This document shows positions 1 through 8,732 of a DNA stretch of 41,777 nt, one piece after another (within the stretch, counting starts at the first letter, position 1; every line of letters begins with the position of its first letter). The position numbers and the translations under genes were made by a program. Source of the DNA: CAYUQT01 sp964596165 (lineage in GTDB: Bacteria; Planctomycetota; Phycisphaerae; UBA1845; JAFGLZ01); contig CAZQTW010000056.1 in the NCBI GenBank assembly GCA_964596165.1, forward strand, positions 1 through 41,777. The letters run 5' to 3'. The notes below the pieces were generated by a model. That model worked only from the letters and a program-made list of their open reading frames with translations, did no database searches and was not told where the DNA came from.

Positions 1-52
1 CAGGAGGATGCCCCTTCCTTCATCCAATTTCCACAGGTTCTGAAACTACCTC
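1..52. repeat. Left copy of 52-base terminal inverted repeat
   Basis: These 52 bases are the exact reverse complement of the last 52 bases of the window (41726-41777); identity stops abruptly at position 53. The copy overlaps the last codon and stop codon of the first gene. The repeat reaches the very end of the sequence on both sides, so its true length is unknown. It may be the edge of a longer repeated element at which assembly stopped, or an assembly artefact. Confidence 0.9.
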
Positions 53-1221
53 CGCAGGAATCGCTCGTGTCGAGCCTGTTGTTCTGCACGGTCGCCAAAA
101 TCCGCCCACCGCTGCGGGAACTGAGCGAGGCACAGCAGCGCCGGAGGAACATAGCGGACGACGCTGAGAACCATCACGAAGGCCGTAGCCGTACCCGCGA
201 CGGCGGTGGAACGATCTCTCCACCATTGGCCGAGCTGCCGTCCGAACAGCAAACAGGCAAGCGCCAGCGGCAGCACGTAGTACTGGATGTTCGATCCGTC
301 GCGGTACGTAGCCGCGGCGCTAAGCAGCGTTGAAACGAGAAAGGCTATGGCGATAGGGTCCCACACACGGGCCCTCCACTGCATCAGGAGCAGGAAGACG
401 CCCGAACCCAGCGGGATAAGGCCGGTCTTCGACAGATCGGCCAGGAGGGACGGTACGTTCGTCGGCGTTGCGTTGCCTCCGAGCGCCTCAACCGTGTTCA
501 GAAAGTACCGCCCCTCCGTCAACAGGTTGAGAAGGACCGAAATGCCGCCGAACGCAAGGGCAACGAGTAACGCGTAGTGGACCGCCGCCCGCTTTCGGCC
601 CTCAAGCAACAGCCACAAGACGGCGGCCAGAGGTCCGGCAATCGAGGACTGTTTGTACAAGAAGGCCGGCAGAAACAGTATGGCTGAGCCGTACAGTAAC
701 GGAGGCTCACGGCAACAAACGAGCAAAGCGATCCCGAGCAGGCTGAACAAGCACGCCGGGGCATCCGGCCGAAACGACACATCGAAGCGGACCCATATGT
801 CATCGGCCGTAAGGAAGATCAACGCCGCTATCGCGGCAATCGTCGTGGGGACGGCCCAGCGCCGCCTCAAGAGGTGCAGAATGAAGGCGGATGTCGCCAC
901 GACCGACAACACGGATATCGTTCGCCCAATCACAAAAAGGAGCTGCGGGTTGGCCCCGAGGCATCTTCCGACGTACGCAACGGGCGCATACAGTGCAGGT
1001 CCGTACCAGGAGGCAGCGTGAGGGACCTTACGCCAATCCCCATAGATGGCTCCCCCCTGCATGGCTCGGCGAGCGATGTAAACGTTCGCTGCTTCCGGAT
1101 ACGTAGTTTCATCCGGGAACCCAATCAACGTGGCGACAGTGATCGCCTTGGCGCCAAGCAGCACAACCAACGCCCCAAGGGTCGAACGGCAGAGCCAGAT
1201 CCCCAAGCGGTCCAATGACAT
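46..1221 (-). CDS. Polytopic GT-C-like membrane glycosyltransferase
   Basis: A 391-residue, very hydrophobic protein with roughly ten membrane segments. The first large outer loop carries an acidic motif (FPDET), as expected for GT-C enzymes, which move sugars from polyprenyl-phosphate donors on the outer face of the membrane. The start is set at 1221 because GGAGG lies six bases before that ATG on the minus strand; an upstream in-frame ATG at 1281 lacks such a site. The motif YKQSS resembles TKQTG in the third gene (3110-4615), so the two are probably paralogues. It is transcribed away from the next gene. Its stop codon lies inside the terminal repeat, so the native C-terminus may have been altered by whatever that repeat is. 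Acceptor and donor are unknown. Confidence 0.75.
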   Translation of the reverse strand: MSLDRLGIWLCRSTLGALVVLLGAKAITVATLIGFPDETTYPEAANVYIARRAMQGGAIYGDWRKVPHAASWYGPALYAPVAYVGRCLGANPQLLFVIGRTISVLSVVATSAFILHLLRRRWAVPTTIAAIAALIFLTADDIWVRFDVSFRPDAPACLFSLLGIALLVCCREPPLLYGSAILFLPAFLYKQSSIAGPLAAVLWLLLEGRKRAAVHYALLVALAFGGISVLLNLLTEGRYFLNTVEALGGNATPTNVPSLLADLSKTGLIPLGSGVFLLLMQWRARVWDPIAIAFLVSTLLSAAATYRDGSNIQYYVLPLALACLLFGRQLGQWWRDRSTAVAGTATAFVMVLSVVRYVPPALLCLAQFPQRWADFGDRAEQQARHERFLRR

Positions 1222-1473
1222 CACACCTCCTTGTTCCATGGTACCTAAGAGGATTGTCGCACGAGCGAAGCCGTCCCGCAATCGCCAAGCTGCGGACCGC
1301 TTCCCGCTTCATCGCCCGAGCCGCCAAGGGTCGGACGGGGCGCCGGAGAATTATGCGTGGGCATTGACGGGCCACAAGCGCGGAACGTAGAGTAACTCGG
1401 CTGACGATCTGCTAGGACGCTCGCATCGGGGTGATAAGCCCCTCCTGTGAATTCAGCGGGGAGGACCCCCTTC

Positions 1474-3039
1474 GTGGACAGCTCATCACGCGACCCGACG
1501 AAAACGCCGTCCCTGCGGTTTGTACCCTACTTGGTCCTGGGGGTGTTGGGCGTGCTCCTCAGCGGCTACCGCGCCTTCACGTTGGCTCCGTACCGGGACG
1601 AGTCGGCAACCATGATCGTGTGCCGAGCGCCCTTCGATCAGTGGTGGCCTCTGCTGGTGGCACGGGGCGGCTACCTCCATCAGAGCCTGACCTTCATGCC
1701 CCCGGCCTACTACCTGCTCATCAGGTCGCTGTTCCACCTCTTCGGGGCGCATCTGCTCATCCCCAGATTGCTCTCCGCGGTCGGGCACGCGCTCACCACA
1801 GTGTTCATCTACCGGATATTCGAAGACAAGGGGTGGCGGAAGTCCGGCTCCGTCGCCGCCACGCTGGTGCTCCTACACCCTGTTTTGCTCTGGCACGCGT
1901 GTGACGCCCGGTGGTATTCGCTCATGGTGGGCCTCCACGCAGTCAGCGTATGCCTCCTGCTGGCCCCGAGTCTCGAAAAGTGGGTATGGTTGTGGGTTCC
2001 CATCACGGCCTTCCCGTTCTACCTGCATCACTACGGAATCATTCTAATCGTGTTGGAGGCCCTGTTTCTCTTCATCCGCCGCCGCCAGATGCGGATCTAC
2101 CTCCTGCCGTTGTTTGCCGCTCTGATCCCGGCTTTTGTCATGCTCCACCGTGCGATGGAGGCGTCTTCGGCGAAAGGAACGCTTCCCTGGGCCCCCATGG
2201 AGTTCACGCGGATGATTCTGGCCACCGTGTCTTTCTTGGGGGGGTTCTTGCCCGTGGACCTGACATCGACGGTCTCGGCGGACGTAACCTTCGCGGTGGG
2301 GGTTGCCATCCCCCTGTTCTGTACGGCGGTCACTCTGGTCGATCGTTCCACTCAGCTTGCGTGCCTGGGCGGCGCTACCTACCTCTACTTCATCGGCCTG
2401 CCGTTGGTACATTGGTGGCGGAACGTATTCTACGCCCCGCGTTTTGCCATTGTAGGAGTCGTGTTCTGCCTGGCCTGGCTGGCCCTGTGCCTCGCCCGCA
2501 TCGCCCGGGGGCGACTGCTCTATCCCGTTGGGGTAGTCATCGGCATATACATGCTCGCGCTCGACTGGCGTCTGCCCATGTCCGGTGCGACAGGACCCCA
2601 GAGGCCGGTCACCCAGCAACATGCCCGGCAGGTCCTCAGCCTGCCCGGGATCCTGGTATTTGATCCCTGGGTCGCAGCGGTCAGCTTCGTCAGCCTGACG
2701 ACGGACGATACCAGCGGGCGATGTTTGCTGTCGTTCGACGATACCATGCCATTGCTTGGGCGAGAGATCCTCGGCCGGCTGGGCACCCCTTACCCCCTCT
2801 CCACAACCTGGGACCGGTTCCGAACGGCGTTCGTCGCCGGCCGCCCCTTCACCGCCGTCATGGAGCGATACGTCGACCGTCCGGACGAAAGGACCTGGTT
2901 CTGCCAGCATTATGACCCCAATGAAGTCGCGCGCGACTTCACGATCACGCGCCTGTGGAAGGAACACCCGTTCCTGGTCTTCTTCCGGTATGAACCCCGA
3001 AACGACCGGCAGAGGCAGACACCTACTGCCGGTCCATAG
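1474..3039 (+). CDS. Polytopic GT-C-like membrane glycosyltransferase
   Basis: A protein of about 521 residues with a short charged N-terminus, a first membrane helix, then an outer loop with the acidic motif YRDES, typical of GT-C/PMT-like glycosyltransferases. Many further hydrophobic segments follow, and the C-terminal 150 residues are soluble, probably on the outer side. GTG at 1474 is chosen because GGAGG lies nine bases upstream; a GTG at 1447 would add nine residues but has no clear ribosome site. The gene is divergent from the first gene across about 250 bases and is followed 70 bases later by another GT-C-like gene, suggesting a shared envelope-glycan job. The membrane glycosyltransferase class is well supported; the specific sugar is not. 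Confidence 0.75.
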   Translation: MDSSSRDPTKTPSLRFVPYLVLGVLGVLLSGYRAFTLAPYRDESATMIVCRAPFDQWWPLLVARGGYLHQSLTFMPPAYYLLIRSLFHLFGAHLLIPRLLSAVGHALTTVFIYRIFEDKGWRKSGSVAATLVLLHPVLLWHACDARWYSLMVGLHAVSVCLLLAPSLEKWVWLWVPITAFPFYLHHYGIILIVLEALFLFIRRRQMRIYLLPLFAALIPAFVMLHRAMEASSAKGTLPWAPMEFTRMILATVSFLGGFLPVDLTSTVSADVTFAVGVAIPLFCTAVTLVDRSTQLACLGGATYLYFIGLPLVHWWRNVFYAPRFAIVGVVFCLAWLALCLARIARGRLLYPVGVVIGIYMLALDWRLPMSGATGPQRPVTQQHARQVLSLPGILVFDPWVAAVSFVSLTTDDTSGRCLLSFDDTMPLLGREILGRLGTPYPLSTTWDRFRTAFVAGRPFTAVMERYVDRPDERTWFCQHYDPNEVARDFTITRLWKEHPFLVFFRYEPRNDRQRQTPTAGP

Positions 3040-3047
3040 CCTGTTGA

Positions 3048-3095
3048 AACCGGGCTGCGGTGCCGCCACGGTGGAACGTGGCCGTACCCCCGGTT
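3048..3095 (+). other. Branched inverted-repeat structure between two GT genes
   Basis: AACCGGG at 3048-3054 pairs with CCCGGTT at 3089-3095. Inside this are two further short hairpins, GCGG/CCGC and CCACG/CGTGG. It lies just after the stop of the upstream gene and before the next start. There is no T-run, so a classical terminator is doubtful; a processing site or weak attenuator is possible. Confidence 0.35.
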
Positions 3096-3109
3096 AGAAT
3101 GCGCGAACC

Positions 3110-4615
3110 ATGCGGCCGCCGTCCAGACCGATGAACCGGTTGCCAATCGTACTTCTTGCCGGCGCGGCGGTTGTCATCATGCTGCTTGCGGCCAGAATAA
3201 CGCAGCATATCGCTCACGCAATCGCGTTCCCATACGAAACCAAGGGGTGGGCTGAAGGGCATCTTCTCTACAACGCCATCCAGTTATCCCGCGGAGAGAA
3301 CCCCTATGTCGACCCGGCGGCCGAGGTGCCCACTGCGTTTGCCTACGGCTTCTTCTATCCACTGACGATGGTTCCGCTCGTTCTGGCATGCGGTCCCAAA
3401 CTGTGGATCGGGAGGGTAATCTCCACGCTGGCGACCACCGGCACCCTGGGAATGCTCTTCCTTCTGGCCAGACGCCGCGCCGGGCACTGGACCGCCGGCG
3501 CCTTGGCAGTGGCATTCTCGTTGACGACGTACGAGGTCACCTGCGAGTCCTGGGACTGGACGCATCCGGACAGCCTGTTTCTGATGTTGGGGCTGGCGTC
3601 CGTAACTGCCGTCGAGGGCATGCGGTCGGAGCGCATCGGAACGGTGATCCTTGCAGCGGTCCTGGCCGCGATGAGCTTCCTCACCAAGCAGACGGGGGCC
3701 GGCTTCATCGCGGGTCTGGCCGTGTTCCTCACATTGGGCAAGGCCCGCCGGGGCGGGATCTTCGTCGCCGTGTCGCTTGCCATGCTGACCATCGTGTTGG
3801 TCATCGCCCAGATCCTCACACAGGGATGGTACCTTCGCTACACAATGAACTTGATGGCATCGCATGCCTACGAGGTGGGCAAAATCTATCATCTGTTCTT
3901 CGACCGGACGATCTCGAGCCTCGGCCGCCCGCCCGCCGTCACAACGCCATTGCTGCTTGTGGCCGGTATCTACCAGGTCGTGAAACAGACGGCAACGGCC
4001 CCGCGGGAGGACCCGCTCCCTTATGTCATCATCGGGGTCGGCATTCCGGCATTCGCTGCCATGGCAAAGGAATTCGGCGTCAACAACAACCTCACTCCGG
4101 TTCTTCTCTGCCTGACCGTCCCGGCTTCCGTGTGTTTCGTCCGCCTGTTCCATGCCTCAGCACCTCGACCCGTGCTGAGAATCCTCTTGGCGACTGCCCT
4201 GTTGGCTCAGGCCGTTCTTGCGCTCAAGCAAGTCGACGAGGATGACCAGATAAGTCGCACGCAGTTGGCGGTCGGGGATCTCGTTCAAGCGGAAGTCAGG
4301 GCCACCAAGGGACCCCTGCTCATGGGACACCTGATCTCGTTCGCTTATCTCAACGGGAGAGACGTCTACGACAGCATCGCGATGACTCTTGAGTTTGGAC
4401 ACGGCGGTTTCTCAAACTGGAGCAGACTGAGAGGACAGCTTGAGCGCCAGTTCTTCCGTAAGATCATCCTCCCTGAGCACGCGGATTTCGCTCTCACCGA
4501 AGAACTCAAAGACGTCCTCAAACGCAAGTACAAGGTGCTTCGGGTCATCGGAGAGGGCTATCATCGGCTGGGGTTCTCGCCGGTGTATGTCTTGGTTCCG
4601 CGCAATGCCGCCTGA
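3110..4615 (+). CDS. Polytopic GT-C-like membrane glycosyltransferase
   Basis: A 501-residue membrane protein with an N-terminal helix, an outer loop with a glutamate motif (FPYETKG) and a NPYVDP segment, then about ten more hydrophobic segments and a soluble tail of about 110 residues. The order of features, the YGP/FYP segment after the first loop and the KQT motif match the first gene of the window, so these two look like diverged copies. The function is inferred to be polyprenyl-phosphate-dependent glycosyl transfer at the outer membrane face. No clear Shine-Dalgarno is seen; ATG at 3131 is an alternative start seven codons in. It is co-directional with the preceding GT gene. Confidence 0.75.
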   Translation: MRPPSRPMNRLPIVLLAGAAVVIMLLAARITQHIAHAIAFPYETKGWAEGHLLYNAIQLSRGENPYVDPAAEVPTAFAYGFFYPLTMVPLVLACGPKLWIGRVISTLATTGTLGMLFLLARRRAGHWTAGALAVAFSLTTYEVTCESWDWTHPDSLFLMLGLASVTAVEGMRSERIGTVILAAVLAAMSFLTKQTGAGFIAGLAVFLTLGKARRGGIFVAVSLAMLTIVLVIAQILTQGWYLRYTMNLMASHAYEVGKIYHLFFDRTISSLGRPPAVTTPLLLVAGIYQVVKQTATAPREDPLPYVIIGVGIPAFAAMAKEFGVNNNLTPVLLCLTVPASVCFVRLFHASAPRPVLRILLATALLAQAVLALKQVDEDDQISRTQLAVGDLVQAEVRATKGPLLMGHLISFAYLNGRDVYDSIAMTLEFGHGGFSNWSRLRGQLERQFFRKIILPEHADFALTEELKDVLKRKYKVLRVIGEGYHRLGFSPVYVLVPRNAA

Positions 4616-4780
4616 TGCCGCTCCGTGACGTCATCCGCCATTGCACCAACTCGAACACAGCCTTTTCCGCCTCGTATCGCTGACCGCAACAGGGGGCATG
4701 GCCCAAGAAGGGCGACAGACCACCCGTTGGAAGGCGTCTTGCCCGCGGCAGTCGACCGTTGGTTCGGAGCCCACTCCCCT

Positions 4781-6160
4781 TCATCCGCCGTCGACGGGGT
4801 TGGCATTCTCGTGCAGGCCGCTGGGGTTGGGTTCCAACAACACCGCGCCGGGAAGACCGGGCTTCGCAGCAGCAAAGGCATGGTACAACGGCAGAAAGGT
4901 CGATTGTTGCTGCGGCATCTCCGAGTGCGGCGCACACAAGAAGACATAACCCGACGGGCAGTCCGGATGAGCCTCCAGGAACATGTGCATGCTCTGCAAT
5001 CGACCGGCGGCACCGCTCTTGACCTCCACCGGATGGACGTGCGCGTCGGTCACCGCCAGATAATCCACCTCGGCGGTGCTGCTCTTGGCCTGGCGGGCCC
5101 AGTAGTGCAGGTCGTCCTGCCCTGCCGCCACCATCTCCTGTCCGACGAACTGTTCCGCCATCGCCCCTTCGTGAATGTCCAGCAGGTCGGACCGGGCATA
5201 TTCAATGTCCACAGGCATGCCGCAGAGATGCTGCGCCAACCCGATGTCCACCATGATCGCCTTGAACCTGCGCTCCGATGTGGAGGCGCCGAGCGGTAGT
5301 CTGGCCGGGTTGGCCGTCGGGACCTTGCGGACCACCCGAGCCAGGCAGAGAAGGTCGAATGCCTTCTTGATCGTCGTATGATTGAAGCCCTCCGCCAGAC
5401 GCGTGTACTTGATCTGGCGCCCGACGTTTCGGGCCACCGATGCGAACACAGCATGCAGACACCGCTTGTCGGAGTGCGGCGCGTACTTGGCGAAGTCTTC
5501 TCGGTAGGTCGCGGCCAACTCGGCCTGAACCTCAAACGCGCTCAACAGCGTGCCTGTCTCGGCGTAGGTGCGGACACACTCCGGCATTCCCCCCACGAAC
5601 AAGTAGCGGCGCAGCTCATCCAAGAGCATGTCGTGGACGGCCTGGGGCTGAACGCAGGGAGGTGCAAGAACGATCTCGGCCGCCCTGTCCTTGCCCGTCG
5701 CCGTCAGGAACTCGGCGAAGCTCATCGGATGCAGATTCAGGAACTGGACACGACCGACGGGGAAGGAGATGTCCCGCATTGCGAACTCGAGGAGGGAGCC
5801 CGCGGCGATCACGTGGAGGTCCGGGCACTCCTCGTGAAAGTATCGCAGTGCCATGATCGCGCGCGGACAGCTCTGGATCTCGTCAAGGAAGAGCAGGTCC
5901 CTGCCCGGAACAATCCGTTTGTTCAAGAGGATCTCCAGTTCGGAGAGTACACGCGCCGCTACCAGGTTGCCCTCGAAAACCCGGTGCCAATCCGGATGCT
6001 GCTCCAGGTCGATCAGATGCACTGCTCCTTCGAAATGACTCCTTCCAAAGTCGAGCACCGACCACGTCTTGCCCACTTGCCGCGCGCCGCGAAGCACGAG
6101 CGGTTTTCGGCGAGGCCTGTTCTTCCAACCAATCAGGGTTTCGATGATCAGTCGCTTCAT
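4781..6160 (-). CDS. AAA ATPase with DUF4143 domain
   Basis: A 459-residue protein of the AAA_14/DUF4143 family, at the usual length. The P-loop GARQVGKT is at residues 25-32 and Walker B LLFLDEIQ ends around residues 93-95 (D93, E94). The C-terminal half is the DUF4143 region, which ends in a PD-(D/E)XK-like fold: D366 in STAEVDY and E379-x-K381 in VEVKSG. These proteins are widespread in bacteria and archaea and often sit alone; their cellular role is poorly known, with roles in toxin-like or mobile-element biology suggested but not settled. Here it stands alone on the minus strand, convergent with the GT genes, with AT-richer DNA upstream. The family call is firm; the role is open. Confidence 0.9.
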   Translation of the reverse strand: MKRLIIETLIGWKNRPRRKPLVLRGARQVGKTWSVLDFGRSHFEGAVHLIDLEQHPDWHRVFEGNLVAARVLSELEILLNKRIVPGRDLLFLDEIQSCPRAIMALRYFHEECPDLHVIAAGSLLEFAMRDISFPVGRVQFLNLHPMSFAEFLTATGKDRAAEIVLAPPCVQPQAVHDMLLDELRRYLFVGGMPECVRTYAETGTLLSAFEVQAELAATYREDFAKYAPHSDKRCLHAVFASVARNVGRQIKYTRLAEGFNHTTIKKAFDLLCLARVVRKVPTANPARLPLGASTSERRFKAIMVDIGLAQHLCGMPVDIEYARSDLLDIHEGAMAEQFVGQEMVAAGQDDLHYWARQAKSSTAEVDYLAVTDAHVHPVEVKSGAAGRLQSMHMFLEAHPDCPSGYVFLCAPHSEMPQQQSTFLPLYHAFAAAKPGLPGAVLLEPNPSGLHENANPVDGG

Positions 6161-6318
6161 ATCAGCTCAATCGGCAGATGCAGCCAGGCTTTGAGCAAAA
6201 ATACAAGGGTATTATGACGTAGGCAATAGCATTACACAAGGCATCAAGTGCGATGAGCTCCCTTTGAAACGCTATAATGGTATGAATATCACCCGTGAGT
6301 ACCGGGCAGGCAACTACA

Positions 6319-6341
6319 GGGGGGCACAAGCCTCGCCCCCC
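6319..6341 (-). terminator. GC-rich hairpin downstream of DUF2961 gene
   Basis: GGGGGGC at 6319-6325 pairs perfectly with GCCCCCC at 6335-6341 around a nine-base loop, fifteen bases beyond the stop of the minus-strand DUF2961 gene. There is no T-run, so termination is only a suggestion from position and stability. Confidence 0.4.
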
Positions 6342-6355
6342 CCAATTTCCGTTGG

Positions 6356-8452
6356 TTATTTCACCGCTTCCAACACCACGCCATCCAGCCCGGCCATGAA
6401 ACCGGTGCTCTTGGGGTTCTTGCCGACGACCTCCATCTTCAGTTTGGCGGTGCCCTTCTTCAAGTCGACCACGCCCAGATCGATTGCATTCGTCGGTACG
6501 ACGCCTTCGTTGTAGCCGTCGATAGGCTTGCCGACCGTCCGCCCATTCAGCGAATACTGCACGATGCCGTAGTCGATCGCCTTGGTGCCGTAGACGATCA
6601 GCTTGTACTTGCCGTCGGCGGCCACGGGCAATTCGAGCTCGACCCATTCGCCCGCCTTGCCGGGGCGAAACCACATGTGGCTGTTACCGCTCCAGTTCGG
6701 CCCGAAGCCCTCCATGTCCTGCGGATCGCACGAACCCGTGGTGTTCTTGGCGATGATCTTCAACGACTCGCCCTCGATCGCCCCCGCGATCTTCCGCGGC
6801 CTCGGCGCCGCCGACCTCGCCGCAATGCACCGTTGCTCCACCGGCACGGGCGAGAAGAAATCGGTCGCTCCGGCGACGGCATACCAATAGGTCGTGCACG
6901 AGTAGTCCTTGTCCTTGCCGTAGTTCTCGATCGTCATCCTGTATGACGTGGTAAACGGAATATTGTCGATGATGTGGAAGCGATTGACCGAGCTGTGATT
7001 CTGATTGCCCGGACCGTCGCAGCGCGGCTGGTTGTGATAGGCGTGCGTGAACGGGCGCGGACAGCACCACGCATAGCCGAAGTAGTCCTCGCTGCCCGTG
7101 CCGAACCAGCTCGGGAACTTCTCACCGTCGACCCAGACCTTCTCGTCGCCCTCACCCCACCACTCTCTCTTCGGATTGAAGACGAACATGGCAACGCCGA
7201 CGAACCGTCCCGCCCCGGTCACCTCCAGCAGCGGCCAGTCGAAGACGGCATTCGGATTGGTCCTGCGCCATCCCGCGTGGAAGTACATGAGGTCCTTAAA
7301 CTCAGGCAGCGCCTCGGAGCCGAACAAGACCTCCAGCGAGACCTCCTGCTTGCCTTCATTGTCGAACCGGACGGTGGCCGTCTGACGATAGGGCATGAAC
7401 CAGTAGCAGTACATCCGGCCGTCTTGGGTGATGCCCAGCGGCAGGCCGGGGTAGGGGTTCAGGCCGGGCGCGGTTCCGAAGAAGTCGCCCAAAGGCGCCC
7501 AAACCTGCGGCTTGGACGCATTGTCGAACGTGATCGAGATCGCCACCTCTCGTAGCGCGCGCTCGAGTGCTTTCGTCGCGGCCTTCACCTTCAGCACGCG
7601 AATGGCGCCGGGCCCCGGCTGACCATTGAGTTCCACCTTGTCGCCGGGATTCATCGTGAAGGTCTTGCCGGCGGCTTTCGGCAGATTCGCCGGACCCTCG
7701 ACCGGATTGCCGAGCACCCTACATACCTTCTTGTAGGTGTCCATGTTCTGCTTGAGAAGATCCGGCGACCAGGTCGGGACCTTCGTGTCGGGCTTATAGG
7801 TCCAGTAGTTCACGTGATAGTAGAGCCGCTGCGGCTCCTTGATCTGATCGACGACGACCTTGCAGTGTTTCTGATAAGGAATGGGCAGGTAGATGTTCGC
7901 CCCTTCCGAGCGCCGACCGACGATCGGCTCGGCAAACGGCTCGATCTTGCCGGTCGTCAACCTCAGGAAATCGCCTTCGAGCGCCGGCTTCTCGTTGCCG
8001 TCGAGGTAGATCTTCAAGATGCCCATCGGGTTGGCCGACCAGATCCGCACGATGCAGCCCGGACCGGCCATATCGGCCATCACGAAGGCCGAACCCTCTT
8101 GCCGAAGGAATTTCCCGTGATCGGCATTGGCCTCCCAGCCAATCTGTCGACCGGTCTTCTCGTCGATTCGCGACGCACGGTCATAGCTGCTGAATTGCTT
8201 GCAGGTGACGCCGGGAACGGGCGGCCGGGCGAGATCCTTCAGATCGATCATGCTCAGGAGCATGCCCTCGTAGGACCAAGGCGAAACGAGGCTCTCGGGC
8301 GCGGGCTGCCCGATCGGCGTCGCAGGCCCCACGACGGTTTGCGGCGTCGCCGCTTCGGCCACACGAAGCCGTTCCGCCTCCATGCAGCCACACGCGAGAA
8401 TGAGGCCCACCGTCAACATCACCAGGCCGCAGGTCATTCGCCATACGTTCAT
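6356..8452 (-). CDS. DUF2961 (GH172) lipoprotein
   Basis: A 698-residue exported protein. The ATG at 8452 starts a lipoprotein signal peptide with lipobox ILAC (Cys21). Residues about 60-480 form the DUF2961 fold with the hallmark GTGSEDYF at 451-458, preceded by GEGDEKVW at 433-440. The two glutamates, E434 and E455, are 21 residues apart, which fits my recollection of the catalytic pair in characterised GH172 enzymes. Known GH172 members act on fructofuranosides (difructose anhydride formation) or D-arabinofuranosides; the substrate here cannot be read from sequence. Residues about 595-698 look like a carbohydrate-binding beta-sandwich. An upstream in-frame ATG at 8584 gives a 44-residue extension without a signal peptide and was not used. 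It probably sits in the outer membrane or periplasm and works on imported or surface glycans. Confidence 0.9.
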   Translation of the reverse strand: MNVWRMTCGLVMLTVGLILACGCMEAERLRVAEAATPQTVVGPATPIGQPAPESLVSPWSYEGMLLSMIDLKDLARPPVPGVTCKQFSSYDRASRIDEKTGRQIGWEANADHGKFLRQEGSAFVMADMAGPGCIVRIWSANPMGILKIYLDGNEKPALEGDFLRLTTGKIEPFAEPIVGRRSEGANIYLPIPYQKHCKVVVDQIKEPQRLYYHVNYWTYKPDTKVPTWSPDLLKQNMDTYKKVCRVLGNPVEGPANLPKAAGKTFTMNPGDKVELNGQPGPGAIRVLKVKAATKALERALREVAISITFDNASKPQVWAPLGDFFGTAPGLNPYPGLPLGITQDGRMYCYWFMPYRQTATVRFDNEGKQEVSLEVLFGSEALPEFKDLMYFHAGWRRTNPNAVFDWPLLEVTGAGRFVGVAMFVFNPKREWWGEGDEKVWVDGEKFPSWFGTGSEDYFGYAWCCPRPFTHAYHNQPRCDGPGNQNHSSVNRFHIIDNIPFTTSYRMTIENYGKDKDYSCTTYWYAVAGATDFFSPVPVEQRCIAARSAAPRPRKIAGAIEGESLKIIAKNTTGSCDPQDMEGFGPNWSGNSHMWFRPGKAGEWVELELPVAADGKYKLIVYGTKAIDYGIVQYSLNGRTVGKPIDGYNEGVVPTNAIDLGVVDLKKGTAKLKMEVVGKNPKSTGFMAGLDGVVLEAVK

Positions 8453-8674
8453 GCACGGTCTCCCGTCACAATAGTCGAGCCCCCGCCCGTCGCAGAGGGG
8501 CGATTCGCGGTCGCGACCGGAATTGTAGAAGCGACGTCCGGCGTTGATCAATACGGCAGAGGCAGCGTGCTGCAGTGGGATCATGCGGCAGGCTTAGGAC
8601 CTCGGCAACCACCGTCGAAATCGTGAGACGTGGGGCTCCTGCTTCAAGGCGTTCTCCGCACCCTCCATAAACGC

Positions 8675-8699
8675 CGATGGCGGCCGATGGCCGCCATCG
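8675..8699 (-). terminator. Perfect 10-bp stem hairpin after nuclease-fold gene
   Basis: CGATGGCGGC at 8675-8684 and GCCGCCATCG at 8690-8699 form a perfect ten-base-pair stem with a five-base loop. It lies 34 bases beyond the stop codon of the minus-strand gene 8733-9848 and before the DUF2961 gene on the same strand. The following T-run is only three bases. It is likely a terminator or mRNA-stabilising hairpin. Confidence 0.5.
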
Positions 8700-8732
8700 A
8701 GTCGGACCCGAATTCATGGCCGAAAGCTCCAT

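Noticed and set aside
6255..6290. TATAAT at 6273-6278, a possible promoter on the plus strand
   Set aside because: No matching -35 element at the right distance and no plus-strand gene downstream; it would only read into the back of the DUF2961 gene.
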